A DNA stretch of 15,400 nucleotides from Tepidimonas sp. (lineage in GTDB: Bacteria > Pseudomonadota > Gammaproteobacteria > Burkholderiales > Burkholderiaceae_C), in assembly GCA_025054905.1 (NCBI GenBank), contig JANWZF010000303.1, positions 1-15,400 on the forward strand, written 5' to 3'. Under the pieces are notes generated by a model. The model did not search any database and was not told where the DNA came from. It worked only from the letters and a program-made list of their open reading frames with translations. Within the stretch, counting starts at the first letter, position 1. Each line of letters opens with the position of its first letter. Made by a program: the position numbers and the translations under genes. Positions 8,707 through 15,400 of the stretch are shown here, piece by piece.

Positions 8707-10116
8707 CTAAGACGATGACCCGACCGGGCCGCGCGTGGCCTCAGCAAGAAAACTCCACAAACCCTCGTCGTCGCAAAACGCGACGTTGAAGCGCATCCAG
8801 GGGCTGGGGGCCAGATCCAGCCCGAACAGATGGCCTGGCCCCAGCAGGATATCGTGCTCGGCGGCCTGATACGCCAGGGTCGAGGCATTGTCGATCGCAG
8901 GGTGGCGCGCCCACAGGAACATGCCTGCACCGGGTTGAGCAAACAGCTCGAACCCCAGGCGCTGCAGGCGCTCGGCGGTGCGCTGTTGGCCCGCGGCCAG
9001 ACGCTGGCGCAGCGCGCGCAGGTGCTTGCGCCAGCGCCCATCGGTCAACGCACCGTACGCCAGCCGCTCGGTGAACTCCGATGAGGTCAACCCCGAGATC
9101 ATCTTGAGTTGCGCCAAATCCTCCAGCACGTCTGGATGCGCCGCGGCAAAGCCCACGCGCAGGTTGGGCGAGATGGTCTTGGAAAAGCTGCCCACGTAGA
9201 TCACTCGCTGCAGCTGGTCCAGACTGGCCAGGGAAGGACGCGGTTCGGGATCCAGATCGGCGTACAGATCGTTTTCGACGATGCGCAATCCGTGCCGTTC
9301 GGCCAGCTGCAACAGGCGGTGCAGCTGCGCCAGGTTGGCCACCGAGCCAGTCGGGCTGTGCAGGCGCGGCTGCGTGAAGAAAACCTTGGCGCCCGTCTCG
9401 CTGGCGCGCGCCTCCAGGGTGGCCAGATCCCAGCCCCACGGCGTGCGCGGCACCCCCACCAACCGCGCCCCCAGAAAGCGCAGGCAAAACAGCAAGTTGG
9501 GGTAACCCGGCTCATCCACGAGCACGGCATCGCCAGGCCGCACCAGGCGGCGCGCCACCAGATCCAGCGCCTGACTGGAGCCGTGCGTCAGCAACACCTG
9601 ATCGCTCGTCAGCGCGATCTCCTGTTCGGCCAGCCCGTCGCGCACCAACTGGCGCAGCGGCGTGTAGCCTTTGGGCTCGCCATAGCCACCCAAATCGACC
9701 TCCTGCGCCGCCAGGGCGCGCAGGCTGCGGCGCACGCCTTCGCCAAACAGCCAGTCGCCTGGCAACCAGCCGCAGCCGGGCTTGGAGCGCAGGCGACGGT
9801 TTTCGAACACGCGCCGCAAGTACCACATCGAATCGAAGTGGTACTGCGGCCCCCCTTCCGCCGCCGAGGCCGTGCGCAGATCGCGGCTGCGCACAAAGAA
9901 ACCCGATTGCGGCCGGGAGACGAAATAGCCCAAGGCCACCAAGCGGTCATAGGCATCCACCACCGTGTAGACACTGACGCCGTGGGCGTGCGCAAATTGG
10001 CGGATCGAGGGCGCCTTGGCACCCGGACGCAGTACGCCGCTGCGGATGAGCTCGCGAAAGCCATCCACGATTTGCACCACCAGTGGGGTGGCGCTATGCG
10101 GATCGAGGGTGAACAT
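8707..10116 (-). CDS. MocR/GabR-type regulator: GntR DNA-binding domain fused to an aminotransferase-like domain
   Basis: This 469-residue regulator has two parts. Residues 8-78 are a GntR winged helix-turn-helix (PLVVQIVDGFRELIRSGVL, PSIRQFAHAHGVSVYTVVDAYDRLVALGYF, then the wing SRPQSGFFV). After a linker, residues from about 140 form a fold type I aminotransferase-like domain. It has GGYGEPKGYTPLRQ (143-156), HGSSQALDLVAR (178-189), DEPGYPN (201-207), the PLP-contacting D283/Y285 in ENDLYADL, the PLP lysine K313 in GSFSKTISP, and the carboxylate-binding R442 in MRFNVAF. Known relatives (GabR, TauR, PdxR) sense amine ligands through PLP. It is divergent from a GABA aminotransferase gene, the same arrangement as gabR-gabT in Bacillus, so it probably controls that gene. 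The ATG at 10116 gives the usual short N-terminus; its Shine-Dalgarno is weak. Confidence 0.92.
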   Translation of the reverse strand: MFTLDPHSATPLVVQIVDGFRELIRSGVLRPGAKAPSIRQFAHAHGVSVYTVVDAYDRLVALGYFVSRPQSGFFVRSRDLRTASAAEGGPQYHFDSMWYLRRVFENRRLRSKPGCGWLPGDWLFGEGVRRSLRALAAQEVDLGGYGEPKGYTPLRQLVRDGLAEQEIALTSDQVLLTHGSSQALDLVARRLVRPGDAVLVDEPGYPNLLFCLRFLGARLVGVPRTPWGWDLATLEARASETGAKVFFTQPRLHSPTGSVANLAQLHRLLQLAERHGLRIVENDLYADLDPEPRPSLASLDQLQRVIYVGSFSKTISPNLRVGFAAAHPDVLEDLAQLKMISGLTSSEFTERLAYGALTDGRWRKHLRALRQRLAAGQQRTAERLQRLGFELFAQPGAGMFLWARHPAIDNASTLAYQAAEHDILLGPGHLFGLDLAPSPWMRFNVAFCDDEGLWSFLAEATRGPVGSSS

Positions 10117-10125
10117 GAGGCTGAT

Positions 10126-10151
10126 CTGTACCGGATGCGCCGGCGGTACAG
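10126..10151. promoter_or_regulatory. Inverted repeat operator candidate between the MocR-type gene and gabT
   Basis: CTGTACCG (10126-10133) and CGGTACAG (10144-10151) form a perfect 8-base inverted repeat with a 10-base spacer. A related element, CTGTATATGGTAG, lies at 10174-10186 and is the most AT-rich part of the 145-base divergent gap, so it is probably the promoter core. Half-sites about 18 bases apart, centre to centre, would sit on one DNA face. Binding by the adjacent regulator is inferred from position. Confidence 0.5.
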
Positions 10152-10261
10152 CGTCGTGCGCCAGCCGACCGGGCTGTATATGGTAGCGGGGCGCGGCGCG
10201 GGCGATCATGCTGCCGATGGCCGCTGCTGCCGGCCCACGATCCCCATGAAGGAGACCTGTC

Positions 10262-11575
10262 ATGCATCGCGACCCCGAACTGTCCCACGCCAGCCGTACC
10301 AACGCGGCGTTGATGGCGCGCCGCCGCGCTGCCCTGCCCAGCGGGTTGGGCCAAACCTACGAAGTGTTCGCCGAACGGGCCGAGGGTGCCGAGATCTGGG
10401 ATGTCGAGGGACGCCGCTACATCGATTTTGCCGGCGGCATCGCGGTGCTCAACACGGGCCATCGCCATCCCAAGATCGTGCAGGCCGTGCAGGCCCAGCT
10501 CGACAAGCTGCACCACACCTGCTTTCAGGTGCTGGCGTACGAGCCTTATGTGGAGCTGGCCGAGCGCCTGATCGCACGCACCCCCGGCGCCTTCGCGAAA
10601 AAGGCGTTTTTCCTGTCCACAGGAGCTGAGGCGGTGGAAAACGCCATCAAGATCGCCCGCGCGGCGACCCGGCGCCAGGCGGTCATCGCCTTCGGCGGCG
10701 GCTTTCACGGCCGTACCCTGCTGGGCATGGCGCTGACCGGCAAGGTCGCCCCATACAAGGCCGGCTTTGGCCCCTTCCCGGCCGAGATCTACCACGCCGA
10801 ATACCCCAACACCCTGCACGGCGTGACGGTGCAGGACGCGCTGCGCAGCCTGCACCACCTCTTCAAGTACGACGTCGAACCGCAGCGGGTGGCGGCCATC
10901 ATCCTGGAGCCGGTGCAGGGTGAAGGCGGGTTTTATGTGGCTCCGTTCGAGTTCGCGCGGGCGCTGCGCCAGATTTGCGACGAGCACGGCATCGTCTTCA
11001 TCGCCGACGAGGTGCAGACGGGGGCCGGACGCACGGGGACTTGGCTGGCCAGCGAGCAATGGGGTGTGGCAGCGGACTTGGTGACGATGGCCAAGAGCAT
11101 GGCAGGGGGCTTTCCGCTCTCGGCCGTCATCGGCCGGGCCGAGCTGATGGATGCCGTGCCTGCGGGGGGGCTGGGGGGCACTTACGCAGGCCACCCGCTG
11201 GCGTGCGCCGCTGCCCTGGCCGTGCTGGAGGTCTTTGATGAGGAGGGTCTGCTGCAGCGCAGCCGCGCCATCGGCGAGCGGCTGCGCGCGGGTCTGACCG
11301 CCATGATGGGCCGCCACGCCGAGATCCGAGACGTGCGGGGACTGGGCGCCATGGTGGCCATCGAGCTGTTTGAGGACGGTGATCTGACCCGTCCGGCGGC
11401 CGAACTGACCCGCCGCCTGTGCACCGAGGCGCTGCAGCGCGGCCTGGTGCTGCTGTCGTGCGGGCTGTACGGCAATGTCATTCGCATCCTGGTCCCCTTG
11501 ACCGCCAGCGACGCGCTGCTGGATGAAGGCCTGGCGATCATGGAGGCGGCGCTGCAGGCCGCCAAACGCCGCTGA
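10262..11575 (+). CDS. gabT: 4-aminobutyrate aminotransferase (GABA or 5-aminovalerate transaminase)
   Basis: This 437-residue cytosolic class III aminotransferase uses PLP. It moves the amino group of 4-aminobutyrate to 2-oxoglutarate, giving succinate semialdehyde and glutamate; close relatives act on 5-aminovalerate (DavT). Segments nearly identical to E. coli GabT include FAGGIAVLNTGH (56-67, with I60), TCFQVLAYEPY (86-96), EPVQGEGGFY (216-225, with E221 at the position of E. coli E211), ADEVQTGAGRTGT (248-260, D249), the PLP lysine K278 in MAKSMAGGFPLSAV, GGTYAGHPLACAAA (305-318) and DVRGLGAMVAIELFEDGD (357-374). The start has AAGGAG 7 bases upstream. It is divergent from a GabR-like regulator and convergent, with a 38-base overlap, with a LysR-type gene. 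Sequence alone does not separate GabT from DavT activity. Confidence 0.93.
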   Translation: MHRDPELSHASRTNAALMARRRAALPSGLGQTYEVFAERAEGAEIWDVEGRRYIDFAGGIAVLNTGHRHPKIVQAVQAQLDKLHHTCFQVLAYEPYVELAERLIARTPGAFAKKAFFLSTGAEAVENAIKIARAATRRQAVIAFGGGFHGRTLLGMALTGKVAPYKAGFGPFPAEIYHAEYPNTLHGVTVQDALRSLHHLFKYDVEPQRVAAIILEPVQGEGGFYVAPFEFARALRQICDEHGIVFIADEVQTGAGRTGTWLASEQWGVAADLVTMAKSMAGGFPLSAVIGRAELMDAVPAGGLGGTYAGHPLACAAALAVLEVFDEEGLLQRSRAIGERLRAGLTAMMGRHAEIRDVRGLGAMVAIELFEDGDLTRPAAELTRRLCTEALQRGLVLLSCGLYGNVIRILVPLTASDALLDEGLAIMEAALQAAKRR

Positions 11576-12476
11576 CTTCCGCGGCGGCGCACTCATCCAA
11601 CAGCCAGCGCCGCAGGCGCTCAAGCGCAGGGCGTGACACGCCTTGGGGCTGCACCAGGTAGTAAGCGCGCTCGCCCTTCAGCGGACACGGGCAGGCCACC
11701 ACCAACGCGCCGCTGGCCAGCTCCTCCTGCACCAGAAGGGTGGGCATCAGCGCCACACCCAGCCCGGCGATGGCGGCTGCCGCCTGCATCGAGAACAACT
11801 CGTAGCGTGGCCCGGCCATCGGGCTGGGGGCTTCCACACCCTGCGCTTCGAACCAGCGCCGCCAGGCCTCCGGCCGGGTGCTGGCCTGCAGCAGCGGCAG
11901 CTTGGCCAGCTCGGACGGCGTCACCGCACGGCCCTGCGGCAGCCAGTGTGGGCTGCAAACCGGCACCACCTCTTCGTCCATCAGGTGCGTGGCCTGGGTA
12001 CCGGCCCACTGCTGCAATTGTTGTGGGGTGCCGGCCCACAGGGCCGCGTCGACGCCAGAATCGGCAAACAGAAACGGACGCGTACGCGTCTCCAGGTGCA
12101 CCACCAGCTCGGGCTGCTGGGCAACCAGTCGCGGCAGGCGCGGAATCAGCCAACGCGTGGCAAAAGTTGGCACCGCCGCCAACGTCACACGATCCCCGTG
12201 GCCGCGCCGTCCCATCAGATCCACGGCATCGCGCTCCAGTGCGTCCAGTCGTTGGCGCACCTGACGGGCGTAGTCTGCCCCCGCGGGGGTCAGCGCCATG
12301 CCGTGCTGACTGCGCCGAAACAGCTTGACCCCCAGGAACGACTCCAGCGCGGCCACCTGGCGCGACACCGCGCTCTGCGTCAGCGCCAACTCTTGCGCAG
12401 CGCGGCTGAAGCTCTGGTGACGGGCAGCCGCTTCAAAACACTGCAGCGCTTGCAGCGAGGGTAGACGACGACGCAT
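11538..12476 (-). CDS. gcdR: LysR-type transcriptional regulator (GcvA-like), probable regulator of gcdH
   Basis: This 312-residue protein has a classical LysR layout. The N-terminal helix-turn-helix (about 8-65) contains LQCFEAAARHQSFSRAAQEL and LTQSAVSRQVAALESFLG. The effector-binding domain (about 95-300) contains the GcvA-subgroup segment FATRWLIPRLPRLV. Such proteins act as tetramers, repress their own gene and activate a divergent target when an inducer binds. It is divergent from glutaryl-CoA dehydrogenase, the arrangement known for GcdR of glutarate catabolism, so the symbol rests mainly on context. The ATG at 12476 gives the usual MRRRLPSLQALQCFEAA start but lacks a clear Shine-Dalgarno. 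On the minus strand a -10-like CATAAT (12541-12536) lies inside the operator, consistent with self-repression. Its 3' end overlaps gabT. Confidence 0.85.
   Translation of the reverse strand: MRRRLPSLQALQCFEAAARHQSFSRAAQELALTQSAVSRQVAALESFLGVKLFRRSQHGMALTPAGADYARQVRQRLDALERDAVDLMGRRGHGDRVTLAAVPTFATRWLIPRLPRLVAQQPELVVHLETRTRPFLFADSGVDAALWAGTPQQLQQWAGTQATHLMDEEVVPVCSPHWLPQGRAVTPSELAKLPLLQASTRPEAWRRWFEAQGVEAPSPMAGPRYELFSMQAAAAIAGLGVALMPTLLVQEELASGALVVACPCPLKGERAYYLVQPQGVSRPALERLRRWLLDECAAAEVSGVWRPAAPPP
11567..11586. terminator. GC hairpin at the convergent gabT/LysR 3' ends
   Basis: CGCCGC (11567-11572) and GCGGCG (11581-11586) form a 6-base-pair stem around an 8-base loop that contains the gabT stop codon. 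It lies where both genes end. No T-run follows on either strand, so it is at most a weak shared terminator. Confidence 0.25.
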
Positions 12477-12531
12477 GAGGGACGACGGCCACCACGCGGG
12501 CAGCCTGTTGCAGCAGCAGGGATGTTGTGCC

Positions 12532-12554
12532 CCGCATTATGCGGCAACCGCATA
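12532..12554. promoter_or_regulatory. LysR operator: three alternating CCGCAT half-sites
   Basis: CCGCAT (12532-12537), ATGCGG (12539-12544) and CCGCAT (12548-12553) make two overlapping perfect palindromes that share the middle half-site. The second, centred on 12546, has the T-N11-A form (T12540, A12552) known for LysR recognition sites and extends to TATGCGG/CCGCATA. Its centre is about 64 bases before the expected transcription start near 12610, the classical activation position. It also overlaps a -10-like CATAAT for the regulator's own gene. Confidence 0.7.
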
Positions 12555-12574
12555 TCTGCCCACCAAAAAATCGT

Positions 12575-12603
12575 TTGCCCGGACGGCTTCAGCCGCCTAC
12601 CAT
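12575..12603 (+). promoter_or_regulatory. gcdH: Sigma-70-like promoter of gcdH
   Basis: TTGCCC (12575-12580) and TACCAT (12598-12603) are separated by an optimal 17 bases. The -35 box is weak in its second half, as expected of an activator-dependent promoter. The leader to the ATG at 12673 would be about 63 bases. Confidence 0.5.
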
Positions 12604-12672
12604 GCGACCACCGTGCGGTGCTGGCCGCCCGCAGTCCGACTTGTCCTGCCCTTCTCATTCTGCAAGCCGACC

Positions 12673-13860
12673 ATGAGCCAAACCAAAATCGCTTTCGACT
12701 GGGCCGACCCGTTCTTCCTTGACGACCAGCTCAGCGCCGATGAGCGCGCGGTGCGCGACGCCACGCGCACCTATTGCCAGCAGCGCCTGCTGCCGCGCGT
12801 GCAACAGGCTTTCCGCCACGAGCAAACCGACCGCGCGATCTTTCGCGAAATGGGGGAGCTCGGCCTGCTGGGCCCCACGATCCCCGAAACGTACGGCGGC
12901 GCCGGTCTGAACTACGTCAGCTACGGTCTGATCGCGCGCGAGGTCGAGCGCGTCGACAGCGGCTACCGCAGCATGATGAGCGTGCAAAGCTCCCTGGTGA
13001 TGGTGCCGATCCACGAATTTGGCACCGAAGCGCAAAAGCAGAAATACCTGCCCAAGCTGGCCAGCGGCGAATGGGTGGGCTGCTTCGGCCTGACCGAGCC
13101 CAACCACGGCTCCGACCCCGGCAGCATGATCACCCGCGCCAGGAAAGTGCCGGGCGGCTACCGCCTCAACGGCGCCAAGATGTGGATCACCAACAGCCCG
13201 ATCGCCGATGTGTTCGTCGTGTGGGCCAAGGACGACGAGGGCCAGATCCGCGGCTTCATCCTGGAAAAGGGCTACAAGGGCCTGTCCGCCCCGGCCATCC
13301 ATGGCAAGGTGGGACTGCGCACCTCGATCACCGGTGAAATCGTGATGGACGACGTCTTCTGTCCGGACGACAATGTCTTCCCCGAGATTCGCGGCCTCAA
13401 AGGCCCTTTTACCTGCCTCAACAGCGCGCGCTACGGCATCGCCTGGGGGGCGCTGGGCGCAGCCGAGGACTGCTTGCACCGCGCGCGCCAGTATGTGCTG
13501 GAGCGCCAACAGTTCGGCCGACCGCTGGCGGCCAACCAGCTGATCCAGAAAAAGCTGGCGGACATGCTGACCGAAATCGGCATCGGCCTGCAGGCCTGCC
13601 TACGGCTTGGACGCCTGAAGGACGAAGGCAAGGCGCCGGTGGAACTGACCAGCGTGTGCAAGCGCAACAGCTGCGGCAAGGCGCTGGAGATTGCCCGCAT
13701 GGCGCGCGACATGATGGGCGGCAACGGCATCAGCGACGAGTACGGCGTGGCCCGCCATCTGGTCAACCTGGAGGTGGTCAACACCTACGAGGGCACGCAT
13801 GACATCCATGCCCTGATCCTCGGGCGGGCCATCACGGGGATCGCGGCGTTTGCCAACTGA
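12673..13860 (+). CDS. gcdH: Glutaryl-CoA dehydrogenase
   Basis: This 395-residue FAD enzyme of the acyl-CoA dehydrogenase family oxidises and decarboxylates glutaryl-CoA to crotonyl-CoA in lysine, tryptophan and glutarate breakdown, passing electrons to ETF. It closely resembles human GCDH. Shared segments include VDSGYRSMMSVQSSLVM (94-110), in which R99 matches the glutaryl-binding Arg94, then GCFGLTEPNHGSDPGSM (136-152), WITNSPIADVFVVWA (171-185), ARYGIAWGALGA (252-263), NQLIQKKLADMLTEI (288-302), DMMGGNGISDEY (346-357) and NTYEGTHDIHALILGRAITG (370-389), with catalytic base E373. The ATG at 12673 gives the usual family length; the open frame upstream to 12475 covers the promoter and operator and is not coding. 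The Shine-Dalgarno is weak. It is followed after 17 bases by a CoA-transferase, forming an operon. Confidence 0.97.
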   Translation: MSQTKIAFDWADPFFLDDQLSADERAVRDATRTYCQQRLLPRVQQAFRHEQTDRAIFREMGELGLLGPTIPETYGGAGLNYVSYGLIAREVERVDSGYRSMMSVQSSLVMVPIHEFGTEAQKQKYLPKLASGEWVGCFGLTEPNHGSDPGSMITRARKVPGGYRLNGAKMWITNSPIADVFVVWAKDDEGQIRGFILEKGYKGLSAPAIHGKVGLRTSITGEIVMDDVFCPDDNVFPEIRGLKGPFTCLNSARYGIAWGALGAAEDCLHRARQYVLERQQFGRPLAANQLIQKKLADMLTEIGIGLQACLRLGRLKDEGKAPVELTSVCKRNSCGKALEIARMARDMMGGNGISDEYGVARHLVNLEVVNTYEGTHDIHALILGRAITGIAAFAN

Positions 13861-13877
13861 GCCCATCGGCCGCTCTC

Positions 13878-15041
13878 ATGGACACACGCACCATGACCCC
13901 GACTCCTCCGCGCCCGCTGCAGGGAGTGCGCGTGCTCGATCTGTCGCGTGTCCTGGCGGGCCCGTGGGCCAGCCAGATCCTGGCAGACTACGGGGCCGAC
14001 GTGCTCAAGGTCGAGCGCCCCGGCAGTGGCGACGACACGCGCGCCTGGGGCCCGCCGTGGTGGGGCGACGGGCCGCAACGCCAGTCGGCCTACTTCATCT
14101 GCGCCAACCGCGGCAAGCGCTCGGTGGCCATCGATCTCACCGAGCCGGCCGGCATCGAGCAGGTGCGCAACCTGGCGCGCGAGGCCGACGTGCTGCTCGA
14201 AAACTACAAGGTCGGCCAGCTGGCCAAATACGGGCTGGATGCGGCCAGCCTGATGCCCCTGAACCCGCGGTTGATTTATTGCTCGATCACCGGCTACGGA
14301 CAAACCGGTCCACTGGCCTCCAAAGCGGGCTACGACTTCGCGATCCAAGCCGAAGCAGGCCTGATGAGCATCACCGGTCAGCCCGACGGCGAGCCCCTGA
14401 AGGTCGGCGTGGCGGTGGTGGACCTGATGACGGGCCTGTACGCGGCCACGGCAATCCTGGCCGCGCTGCACGAACGGCAGCACAGCGGCCGTGGACGGGT
14501 GCTGGATGTGGCGCTGTTTGACGTGCAGGTGACGGCACTGGCCAATCAGGCCAGCAACCAGCTGGTCGGCGGCGTCACCCCACGCCGCATGGGCAATGCG
14601 CACCCCAACATCGTGCCTTACCAGGCTTTTGCCACCGCCGACGGCTATCTGGTGCTGGCGGTGGGCAACGATGCGCAGTTTGCCCGCTTTTGTGACGTCG
14701 CGGGGCACCCCGAGGTGGCACGCGCCCCCCGCTACGCCACCAACCCGGCACGGGTGCAGCACCGCGGCGAGCTGGTGCCCATGGTGGCGCAATGGCTGCG
14801 CCAGCGCTCCACCGCGGCCTGGTGCACCGACCTGGACGCAGCCGGCGTGCCGTGCGCGCCGATTCACGACATCGCGCAGGTGATGGCCCACCCGCACACG
14901 CAGGCCCGCGGCCTGGTGCTGCCGGCAACCGAGGCGCGCCCGCCCATGGTGGCTCACCCCGTATGTTTCGACGGCCAGCGCCCGCAGGCCGATCTTGCCC
15001 CGCCGGTGCTGGGCAACAGCGAGGCCAGGTGGCGCGCTTAG
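13878..15041 (+). CDS. gcdG: CaiB/BaiF class III CoA-transferase, probably succinyl-CoA:glutarate CoA-transferase
   Basis: This 387-residue cytosolic enzyme moves CoA between carboxylic acids. Class III family motifs are LQGVRVLDLSRVLAGPWASQ (14-33), ADVLKVERPGSGDDTR (40-55), ANRGKRSVAIDL (76-87), ENYKVGQLAKYGLD (108-121) and ITGYGQTGP (137-145). D182 in AVVDLMTGLYAA aligns with the catalytic Asp169 of formyl-CoA transferase. The C-terminal part has GVPCAPIHDIAQVMAHPH, also typical. Placed 17 bases after gcdH, it most likely makes glutaryl-CoA from glutarate for that enzyme, as GcdG (human SUGCT) does; the substrate is inferred from context. A second ATG 15 bases downstream (13893) is a possible alternative start; neither has a clear Shine-Dalgarno. 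Confidence 0.92.
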   Translation: MDTRTMTPTPPRPLQGVRVLDLSRVLAGPWASQILADYGADVLKVERPGSGDDTRAWGPPWWGDGPQRQSAYFICANRGKRSVAIDLTEPAGIEQVRNLAREADVLLENYKVGQLAKYGLDAASLMPLNPRLIYCSITGYGQTGPLASKAGYDFAIQAEAGLMSITGQPDGEPLKVGVAVVDLMTGLYAATAILAALHERQHSGRGRVLDVALFDVQVTALANQASNQLVGGVTPRRMGNAHPNIVPYQAFATADGYLVLAVGNDAQFARFCDVAGHPEVARAPRYATNPARVQHRGELVPMVAQWLRQRSTAAWCTDLDAAGVPCAPIHDIAQVMAHPHTQARGLVLPATEARPPMVAHPVCFDGQRPQADLAPPVLGNSEARWRA

Positions 15042-15057
15042 GGAATCTCACCACCAG

Positions 15058-15092
15058 CCACCCCCTATTGTGGGGCTTGCCGTGGATTTTTT
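15058..15092 (+). terminator. Probable terminator after the gcdH operon
   Basis: CCACCCCC (15058-15065) can pair in two steps: CCCC with GGGG (15072-15075) and CCAC with GTGG (15082-15085), leaving an internal bulge. A run of six T (15087-15092) follows directly. The imperfect stem lowers confidence, but the T-run and the location 17 bases after the operon fit an intrinsic terminator. Confidence 0.45.
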
Positions 15093-15104
15093 AGATCCTG
15101 TTTT

Positions 15105-15119
15105 GGTGCATCACGCACC
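15105..15119. repeat. Short inverted repeat in the gap before the ABC-transporter gene
   Basis: GGTGC (15105-15109) and GCACC (15115-15119) form a 5-base inverted repeat with a 5-base spacer. The gap 15042-15250 otherwise holds the probable terminator and another small dyad, and no convincing promoter. A role as a regulator site is possible but unsupported. Confidence 0.3.
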
Positions 15120-15130
15120 GCGATGGACAT

Positions 15131-15143
15131 CAGGGAAACCCTG
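15131..15143. repeat. Short perfect dyad CAGGG-AAA-CCCTG
   Basis: CAGGG (15131-15135) and CCCTG (15139-15143) flank AAA, about 108 bases before the ATPase start codon. It could be a protein-binding dyad or a chance palindrome. Confidence 0.3.
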
Positions 15144-15250
15144 TATCGGCTGTTCAGACAATACACATCCGTTGTCGCAGCCTGGCAACTGTATTGGTGT
15201 TACCCGCATGCAACCGTTAGAGTTCGCATCGATTCCAACACAACATCCCC

Positions 15251-15400
15251 ATGGCAACAGCTCCTCTGGTCACCTTCGACGGCGTGCAAAAAACCTACGA
15301 CGGCCAGCATCTGGTGGTCCGTGACCTGCATCTGACGATCGAGGCCGGAGAGTTCATCTCCCTGTTGGGGCCATCTGGCTCGGGCAAGACCACCACGCTG
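15251..15400 (+). CDS. ABC transporter ATP-binding protein, N-terminal part
   Basis: The frame opens with ATG at 15251 and runs off the right edge after 50 residues. It shows the start of an ABC ATPase: VTFDGVQKTYDG (7-18, with the aromatic A-loop residue Y16 that stacks on ATP), then the GEF segment (33-35), then Walker A GPSGSGKT (40-47, K46). The wording FDGVQKTYDG...GEFISLLGPSGSGKTTTL is characteristic of the importer ATPases of the PotA/spermidine-putrescine type, though other sugar or anion importers share it. It would sit on the inner face of the membrane and drive uptake. No Shine-Dalgarno is visible before the ATG. The substrate cannot be set from this fragment. Confidence 0.85.
   Translation, partial: MATAPLVTFDGVQKTYDGQHLVVRDLHLTIEAGEFISLLGPSGSGKTTTL

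Noticed and set aside
9109..10629. A 506-codon plus-strand frame opposite the MocR-type gene, running into gabT
   Set aside because: It is a shadow of the regulator and would overlap the start of gabT in a wrong frame.
10094..11623. A 509-codon frame antisense to gabT
   Set aside because: It is a codon-on-codon shadow and would also cover the divergent promoter region.
12475..12672. N-terminal extension of gcdH by 66 codons
   Set aside because: It would cover the operator and promoter and add residues unlike any glutaryl-CoA dehydrogenase; the 395-residue form matches the family length.
15183..15198. Sigma-54 promoter TGGCAA-N5-TTGGT before the ABC-transporter gene
   Set aside because: The -24 GG is present but the essential -12 GC is GG here. 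The nearby GGTGC/GCACC dyad is in the opposite arrangement to the NtrC consensus.
15123..15335. Small plus-strand frame of 70 codons in the last gap
   Set aside because: It overlaps the ABC ATPase in a different frame, has no ribosome site and shows no domain.

Overview
The window is ordinary, gene-dense, high-GC chromosome. It most likely comes from a betaproteobacterium of the order Burkholderiales. This rests on strongly GC-biased codon use, the compact grpE-dnaK-dnaJ order, a DnaK closely resembling the proteobacterial type (tail DDDVVDAE), and the gcdR/gcdH/gcdG set. The genus cannot be fixed from sequence alone. I see no rRNA, tRNA, insertion sequence, CRISPR array, phage gene or other sign of recent transfer.

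Layout. Positions 1-1109 hold the 3' end of a MarR-family regulator and, convergent and overlapping with it, a fumarylacetoacetate-hydrolase-family enzyme. Positions 1178-5042 are the Hsp70 machine: grpE, dnaK and dnaJ in one direction. There is a sigma-32-like heat-shock promoter before grpE, a second one between grpE and dnaK, and a strong hairpin between dnaK and dnaJ. Positions 5122-6486 encode a metallo-beta-lactamase/beta-CASP ribonuclease, possibly read from a leaderless transcript. Positions 6500-8623 (minus) encode a PhoX-family alkaline phosphatase with a Tat signal and a lipobox, preceded by a possible Pho box.

Positions 8707-10116 (minus) encode a MocR/GabR-type regulator divergent from a GABA aminotransferase (10262-11575); a perfect inverted repeat lies between them. 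Positions 11538-12476 (minus) encode a LysR-type regulator divergent from glutaryl-CoA dehydrogenase (12673-13860) and a class III CoA-transferase (13878-15041). The gap contains a clear T-N11-A palindrome upstream of a good sigma-70 promoter. After a probable terminator, the window ends inside the start of an ABC-transporter ATPase (15251 onward).

How the genes fit together. GrpE, DnaK and DnaJ form one chaperone cycle. From 8707 to 15041 the genes suggest breakdown of omega-amino acids and glutarate. The aminotransferase (GABA or 5-aminovalerate) would make a semialdehyde, the CoA-transferase would activate glutarate, and GcdH would give crotonyl-CoA. No semialdehyde dehydrogenase is present in the window, so the link is an inference. 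The final ATPase looks like the polyamine-type importer family, which would suit this theme.

No stretch over 300 bases lacks a gene; the longest gaps are 15042-15250 and 12477-12672. I found no convincing undescribed system. The most useful leads are regulatory: the gcdR operator, the regulator-gabT inverted repeat, the two heat-shock promoters, the dnaK-dnaJ hairpin and the predicted leaderless ribonuclease gene.
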